DNA from: Posidonia oceanica | Lineage: Eukaryota > Streptophyta > Magnoliopsida > Alismatales > Posidoniaceae | DNA: 64,000 nt | NCBI GenBank assembly: GCA_037176725.1 | Contig: JAZBRS010000029.1 | Location: forward strand, 127,753,001 to 127,817,000 | Reading direction: 5' to 3' | Notes under the pieces: generated by a model | Database searches by the model: none | Seen by the model: the letters and a program-made list of their open reading frames with translations, nothing else | Told to the model about the DNA's origin: nothing | Made by a program: the position numbers and the translations under genes | Shown: piece by piece, positions 58,148-64,000 of the stretch | Layout: each line of letters starts with the position of its first letter | Numbering within the stretch: position 1 is the first letter of the stretch

Positions 58148-58562
58148 CGTCTCCCAAGTCAATGGCGATTGGAGGACCAAGGACCCCAAGCTGGTGCCAT
58201 ATCATGAGTACCTACTGGAACTAATCAAGCATTTCGAGGAGACTCGCTTCACCTTCATAAATAGAGCCAAGAATGCCTATGCAGACGCTTTGGCAACCTT
58301 AGCGTCCTGGCTCTCCATACCTGAAGACAATGCAGTGGATGTATCAGTTACCCGCGTCAAGTAGCCCGCGCATGGCATGAGTATCAAGGAATTAGTTATT
58401 ACAGAGGAACCACCCTGGTATCATGACATCAAGGTCTTCCTAGAGTCTGGCAAACTCCCAACCGGCACGTCAGTCGTAGACAAAAAGACTATGGCACGCT
58501 TGGCGTCCAAATATGTCTTGGGAGCAGGACATCTCTACAGAAGGTCCTACGATCAGATGCTT
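58148..58562 (+). pseudogene. Element C: second RNase H, 3' part, and link to integrase
   Basis: Continues the frame broken at 33607: SQVNGDWRTKD, NRAKNAYADALATLAS with the last catalytic Asp, then a stop at 58361 and an open linker (WYHDIKVFLESGK) into integrase. Confidence 0.9.
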
Positions 58563-59657
58563 TGACGTTGCGCAAGCAAAAAAGAGGCTGGCATGCTGAT
58601 GCTTCAGGTCCACGCAGAGGCATGTGACCCACACATGAACGGCGTGTTACTAGCCAAGAAAATTATGCTGCAAGACTACTTCTGGTCCACCATGGAGGCA
58701 GATTGTTGCCGGTTCGTGCGCAGATGCCACAACTGTCAGATACATGGGAATTTCATCCATGCGCCACCACAGCAGCTTCATAGCATGGCGTCACCTTGGC
58801 CTTTCTCTACTTGGGGAATTGACGTCATCGGCGCAATCCATCCTGTAGCCTCCAACGGTCATCGCTTCATCCTTATGGCAATCGACTACTTTACCAAATG
58901 AGTAGAGGCAGCCTGGTACAAGACAGTAACGGCCGTAGTAACGGAGAAGTTCATCAGGAACAATATCATTGCTCGTTACGGGGTCCCGTATGCACTCATC
59001 TCTAACAATGGCACGAACTTCACAGCCAAGAGAATGGAGGAATGCCTGCACAGTTTCAAGATCAAACACCACAAGTCCTCCCCTTATCAGCCATAGATGA
59101 ATGGTGCAATCGAGTCAGCCAACAAGAACTTGATAAAGATCCTCAAGAAGATGGCAGAAACTCACAAGGACTAGCACGACAAGCTCCCATACACCCTATG
59201 GGCCTACAGAACATCGGTCCGGAGCTCGACAGGAGCAACTCCATATTCGCTGGTCTATGGCATGGAGGCTGTTTTACCGGTTGAAGTTGAGATCCCGTCC
59301 TTACGGATTCTAAAGGAGGCAGAACTGGAAGAAGCAGAATGGGTCGAAGACCCTTGTGCCCAGTTGAACCTGATCGACGAGCGTAGATTGTAGGCAATGC
59401 ACCACGCTCATTGCTATCAGAAGAGGATGACCAGATCCTATCAGAAGAAAGTCAGGCCCAGAAGCTTCACGCCGGGTGACTTGGTCCTGCGAGCTATTCA
59501 CCTTCCTGACGGTCGAGGCAAATTCCGGCCAAACTGACGTGGTCCTTACGTCATCAAGCAGATATTCTCTGGGGGCGCAGCAATCCTCGAGAGCATGGAT
59601 CAGGCCGAGCAGTCCGAGCCAGTCAATGCCTGCTACCTTAAGAAATACTATCAGTGA
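58563..59657 (+). pseudogene. Element C: integrase
   Basis: Zinc region HAEACDPHMNG and RCHNCQ with His, His, Cys, Cys all present. First catalytic Asp at 58821 (WGIDVIG); the second is Asn (AAC at 59004, ISNNGTNF), while A keeps Asp; Glu at 59111 (NGAIESANK). Stops at 58563, 58899, 59094, 59172, 59391 and about 59535. It ends NACYLKKYYQ, TGA at 59655-59657. Inactive on two counts. Confidence 0.9.
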
Positions 59658-60503
59658 TCTGGAACTGTGTCCTTGCCTTGCAGAACACCCTTTCCCTTGA
59701 ATTTCATGCATGCATGACCATCCCGCTATCATGCACTCGCATTTGCACTCTTTTATTTGCTTTACATGCTATTCGGCCAGTCATAAACAGCATCAGCACG
59801 TAGCATACAACATCATCATCATGCACTGCAATCATGGTCCGATGAGGAAAATTGGAAAAGCTTGCCTGTTTGAGAAGGGATCCAACCTCGCTTCATCTAG
59901 TCCTACCTAGATGTCTAGGTCAGTAAGGGAGCCACCTTCAATATGAGAATGGACGAAATATTCAAACCTCCTAGGACCCATACCTCAAGAGGGAGACAAA
60001 ATGCTAGGGCGAGAGCGAGAGTGTGAGCCATACAAAATTTATATATCCGCCTGCCAAGGCACAAAAGAAACAAGAAGATAGAAGGCAAAGATAGAAGCTA
60101 GCCCTAGAGTTAGAGGCGAGCAGAGTAGCACTATTCCCTCAGCCACCCTTGGAGAGGAGTCGAAGCCCATGCCTGGGAAGCACATTTCCCCAGGGACTAG
60201 CCACCCCTTTAGCAATGACAACTCTTGAGCACCAGACTAGGCATCTATTACCTCCAAGTCAGGGATAGAGTGAGCCTGCTCGTCTATGTGGGAGCAAAAT
60301 AAAGGAATTAAAGGAGAAGGTGTAGGTCCTAGAGAGGGTTTGGCATAAAGCCCATTCTCATCTCACCACCAACCAAACACACCATTACCCTTCCCTGAGT
60401 GCCACCAATAGCTAAGAGTCTAGGTAGGGCCAGATGAGGTTTGAGACCACTCCCTTCTCCATAGCAGGCATTGAAAGCATTCCATATACTGAGGACGACA
60501 AAA
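59658..60503 (+). other. Element C: untranslated region after pol
   Basis: No gene. Contains the TAGGTGTAGGTCC block (60321) and TCCATATACTGAGG (60481), the counterparts of A 8.6-8.8 kb and B 47.5-47.7 kb. Recognisable homology to A, A' and B ends here. Confidence 0.65.
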
Positions 60504-61144
60504 TATTCGCATCAATCATGCATTCATTTAGCATCTCTTTGCCGAACACTGCAAGGTTCCTACTCAGTTTCGAGCCAAGGCACGCCGTTGCCCGCTACAG
60601 AGATCACTGGGCCAGTATGGCTAAGGACAAGACATTCCTAAACCGGACATGCATCGCTGACCCAACATCAGTCAAAGGCCACCAACAACAAGCCAGTACC
60701 GAAGGATGCACTGAGTTCAGGCTAGACTTTGCTAGTGGATCACCATTCAAAGGCAGAATCCTTGGCAGGAGGCAGAGCAGACTTCCCTATCAGCTTGAGG
60801 GTCACAGACACAAAGTCAAGAGGCTACGCCCAGCTCCCTTGCACCACTCAGAGGAGAGAAAAACACTGACAGTGGCCTGTTAAGCCATCCCCGCGTGTAG
60901 ATCCTGCTCTCAGCTCCCGCGTACCGTCGCCGCGTGTTTAACAGGGTCTTGGCTGCAGAACAGTTGCTAGTGGATTGGGTTGCATTTTACTTACAAGACC
61001 AAGAAAGCCCCAAGTGCTACAAACAAAAGCCAATATGGAGGCATCACAACATCATAATAGCTTCATATTCATTAAAATCCGATTACAAGCATTGGATTTA
61101 ACCCGCACAAGCCGTTGGGTTAATGAACATGTTACACTTTGCCT
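60504..61144. other. Non-coding stretch between element C and minus-strand gene 1
   Basis: No gene on either strand is convincing. 60895-60945 has CCCGCGTG motifs like the U3 repeats of C. The part next to 61144 is the 3' untranslated region of gene 1 on the minus strand, with TGTAATC and TTAATGAATATGAA, similar to the terminator-like stretch after ORF2 in A, A' and B. Confidence 0.5.
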
Positions 61145-62594
61145 TCATCCATCCAAGCTAGACTGCGCCCTCTTGGAGCTCCCGACATCACTAAATAGAG
61201 GACCACTAGGTGGGACCTCGCAGATGGGCCATGTTGCTTGCACCTCAGCAATATATCCAGCAGTGCAGTCCGAGCCAGGCACCGCAGCTATGTCTGTGGA
61301 TCTTATTCCGCCTCTCATAAGCCGGGCTAGCTCCTCCGTCATCACTAAAGAATTGAGGGGATAAGACTGGAATCTCTCAGGCATGTGACCCTCAGTGAAT
61401 GCATCCTGGCGAAGGCCGAACTGTCGCAGCACTCGGATGGGATGAAACTCAACACCCCCAGTAAACCCCGGCAGGACGACCAACCATGCTTTGTTTCCGT
61501 TAAAGAACACGGCAAATGGATCCACCGCGGTAGGGAGAATCCGCCAGACCACGGTGTCCCCGGTCAGCCCCTCCAGCTTCTCATACTCCTCCCGGATGCT
61601 CCCTATGGCCCGGGCGTGCCCAGAGCGGCAGTAGCTTTCAAAGACAGGATGCTGAGGGCAGATAACCATTGCCCCCATGTGGCAGGCCAGCCAGACCTGA
61701 AAGAAAGAGCATAATAGAGTCAGTAGAGCAGAAACAGATTAAGGCAGTTATAATGAGCAGTTTACCTGAACCATAGCTGCACACCCGTGGAAATGGCGAC
61801 AGCAGTGTGAGACCCTATCCAGCCCACAGAAGGTCTCTACCAAAATCACTGGCGCCAGATCAATCTGCCGGGTTACTACAGCCAAGGCTACCTCGGCCAC
61901 CTCAACGGCGACAGCCAGTTGGCCATGGCCAAAGATCAGCTCACCAAGGAAGCGGGTGACGAACCCCCTAAGCCACAACTCATCGCCCAAGGTGGCACGC
62001 CTCGGGATCATCTGCTCAAAATATTCCAGGCGGATCCTAGGCATCGGCCCGTCAGTACGGATCAACCTTTCTGCACACTCCCCAGGAGTGAGGCCCGTCA
62101 GCTGACGCAGGACAGACGCATAGCCCTCGTGTCTCATAAACACAGCAGACCTTGACAGTGGCGACAAGCCGCAGATCCGGCGCACCTCCTCCAGGGTGGG
62201 CGTCATTTCCACTGAGCCAAAACGGAAAACATGGAACGAGGGCTTCCAGAACCTCGCCGCAGCGTAGAGGAGGTGGCAACTGACTTCCACCTCGGCTATA
62301 TTCAGTGTCCGGGAGGAAATGCCCCATAGCCGCAGCGTCTCACGATCGTCGGTAGTAAGACTTCGGATCCATGCCCGTAGTACCTCCGAGTAGTGAATCG
62401 GGGTGACCAAAGTGGGAAAAGCCTGCACAAAAACAAATGCAAAGATCAGAATAAAGCACAACAAACCAAGAAGAGCGAAAGTGGGAAGGCTGGACAGCAG
62501 CCTCGTCGAGCCGGCAGGAGCCCCCCACCATGGAAACCTAAGGTGTGATGAGCCAACCATGGAAATCAAGGAAAAAGTAAGAGAAACCCACCAT
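61145..62594 (-). CDS. Spliced plant mobile domain / DUF7745-like gene, intact (homologue of ORF2)
   Basis: Proposed exons on the minus strand: 62594-62592 (ATG), 62422-61766, 61696-61145. Introns of 169 and 69 bp are GT-AG with pyrimidine-rich acceptors. The product is about 403 residues without stops: AFPTLVTPIHYSEVLRAW, LLYAAARFWKPSFHVFRFG, MTPTLEEVRRICGLSPL, LWLRGFVTRFLGELIF, RQIDLAPVILVETF, GGVEFHPIRVLRQFGLRQ. It aligns end to end with ORF2 of A, A' and B, where both introns are missing exactly. Alternative: the first intron may be read as coding (open from 62653, giving a hydrophobic segment before AFPTL). It may be a host gene or an antisense gene of element C; function is unknown. Confidence 0.68.
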
Positions 62595-62770
62595 TTTGGA
62601 GAAAAATGGAAGGGGAGGCCACAGGGTTCTTGGGAGGCGTCTAGCACTCCCATGGGCTGTGGGGGGCATATAAATAGGTGCCCTAGAAATGCAGATCACG
62701 TGACAGAAGGACAGGCCTCTTGGTCCCACATTGAGGTCCCGCGTTCAGCTCCCGCATGGATCTCCCGCAC

Positions 62771-62778
62771 TTTTTATA
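62771..62778 (-). promoter_or_regulatory. Candidate TATA box of minus-strand gene 1
   Basis: TATAAAAA on the minus strand, about 180 bp upstream of the proposed ATG. CGGGAG/GCGGGA motifs follow it at 62740-62770. A second TATAAATA (plus) / TATTTATA (minus) at 62669-62676 is a weaker alternative. Confidence 0.4.
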
Positions 62779-63058
62779 GTAAAAATTCTGGCTGTGACTT
62801 AAGTTGACTTAAGTCGCCTATAACCCGTGGAACCTCCGGAAAACTGCAAAAGAGGCCACTTGCTTGATCATACAGACACATGCATTCAATACAAGCACAG
62901 ATACACATATTTTGCCATCCAAAGGGCCCCCCGGGCATTTTTTGCATTCCATATCCAATTCAGTTTACAGTATCAGAAGTACAGACAGAGGATAAAGCAT
63001 AAAGAAAACAACAGAATGCAAACAAGCCTAGCAAACAAAATTCCATGACTGCAGGCAC
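62779..63058. other. Intergenic stretch between the two minus-strand genes
   Basis: Contains TGACTTAAGTTGACTTAAGTC just right of 62790, a short direct repeat, and the 3' untranslated region of gene 2. No gene is seen. Confidence 0.5.
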
Positions 63059-64000
63059 CTAGTCTTCCTCAGACGAGTCAGGAGGCAGGGCGCCATGAAT
63101 CCTCAGGAGGCCTTCCCTGTCCTGCTTTCTTTGCAGTCTCCTGGCAAATCTGGCAGCAACTGATCGAGACTGTGAGGGACCTGGCCCTATGCTGCACTCC
63201 CCGGCAGGAGACTCTGCATTTGACACATCCGCCAAGGCGAAGTCCACACTGAACTCCCCACTGGACTCAATGTTGACGACTGGACGGGAGCTGCTCCCCT
63301 GAAAAGCAAACATAAGACATTTTAGCAAGCATTTATGGTGGGTTAAGCTGTTTGCATTTAATTCAAGCTTGTACCTCTGGGAGCCGTCGCTGCCGCCTCA
63401 CCTGTGCCAAAGAACCAGATGTGTCAGAACAGGCAGATTACATTTACAAACAAAGTTAAAAGCTACTCTACAGCTATTTTACCCGAGCTGCCCGCATCTG
63501 CTGCATCCAATCCAGCAGCCACACCTCGAAAGCCTGTGTTCAAGTCAAAAAGTCAGGATGTGAAGACAAATACTACATTCGTCAGATCTACAGTGGTATT
63601 AAGAGTCCTTTACCTGACTCCAGCCCTCGTTGTACCACATCTGCGTATGTCCCTCCCGAAGATCCTCCGGGAACAAGTGCGGTTTACCGACCCGCTCGAA
63701 CCAATCCATATACTCATCGCGGGAGACCTCCCGGATGGTGAACCGGCTTCGGGCCATCGCCGACGCAGCCAAAGCAATCCTGGCAGCCGCCCGAGTCAGA
63801 ATCTCGGACACCATATCAGCAGGCAGCGGCTTGGGGATGCTAAATGCCTGAGTGAACTGATGGCGAACCCACCCGGGAAGATAATAAGCGTATCGTTTGA
63901 GGCAGACAAACTGAACCTGCACTCTCCTCAGCCTCCGGCCCGAGACCAGGGGAGCCCACTCCAAGGTCTCGTACCTTTGAAAAGGACGTAGGTCCACCTG
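63059..64000 (-). CDS. Partial spliced gene, C-terminal region plant-mobile-domain-like
   Basis: Exons on the minus strand: 63997 (or beyond) to 63614, 63533-63483, 63401-63375, 63298-63059. All three introns (80, 81 and 76 bp) are GT-AG and phase 0, and the joined frame is open to the TAG at 63059. The visible part is 233 residues: RYAYYLPGWVRHQFTQAF, SRDEYMDWFERVGKPHLFP (resembling the end of plant mobile domain proteins), then WLLDWMQQMRAAR, a basic RRQRRLPE exon, and a tail with ARFARRLQRKQDR and acidic DSSEED. The bases before 63997 are CAG, so an exon may start there. The start is outside the window; function is unknown. Confidence 0.65.

Noticed and set aside
1..64000. tRNA or rRNA genes
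   Set aside because: None recognised by eye; the tRNA-like matches are the primer binding sites and their relics only.

Overview
The window is repeat-dense nuclear DNA of a seed plant, probably a large-genome eudicot; the species cannot be read from it. Almost all of it is giant Ty3/gypsy LTR retrotransposons. They look like the Tat/Ogre lineage: they have a degenerate first RNase H followed by a second, archaeal-type RNase H, a CX2HX4HX4C Gag knuckle, a PBS like the 3' end of tRNA-Arg, a long 3' region with tandem arrays, and an extra downstream ORF. I name the elements A (+), A' (-), B (+), C (+) and D (-).

Layout. 1-1196 is the outer end of a minus-strand LTR (D). 1197-2262 is LTR-like DNA with a TATA box, abutting element A (2263 to about 15.4 kb): a pol remnant, extra ORF2, a hairpin minisatellite and the start of a 3' LTR. 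Tail-to-tail with A lies A' (about 15.4-22.6 kb, minus strand): LTR, minisatellite and ORF2. At 22,600 A' is cut by the 5' LTR of element C. C runs through PBS, gag, protease, RT and RNase H to 33,607, where it is split by element B. B (33,608-58,142) is bounded by 5-bp duplications (CTAGT), has LTRs of 4.6 and 5.9 kb, and has lost its second RNase H and most of integrase. C resumes at 58,148 with the rest of pol. From 61.1 to 64.0 kb the minus strand carries two open, intron-containing genes.

How the parts relate. gag-PR, an acidic linker, RT, RNase H, second RNase H and integrase form one polyprotein order. All three PR copies end at the same in-frame amber codon. ORF2 (about 400 codons) resembles the plant mobile domain / DUF7745 families and lies between integrase and the 3' array in A, A' and B. 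The minus-strand gene at 61.1-62.6 kb is a homologue with two introns, both exactly absent from the retroelement copies.

The most striking signal is in the 3' untranslated arrays. In A and A' each repeat unit is two stem-loops whose stems change in a compensatory way from unit to unit. B keeps one such pair and has otherwise replaced the array with different hairpin-forming repeats. A further 12-bp hairpin is conserved upstream of all three arrays. Most premature stops are TAG, as expected from C-to-T decay at methylated CHG sites.
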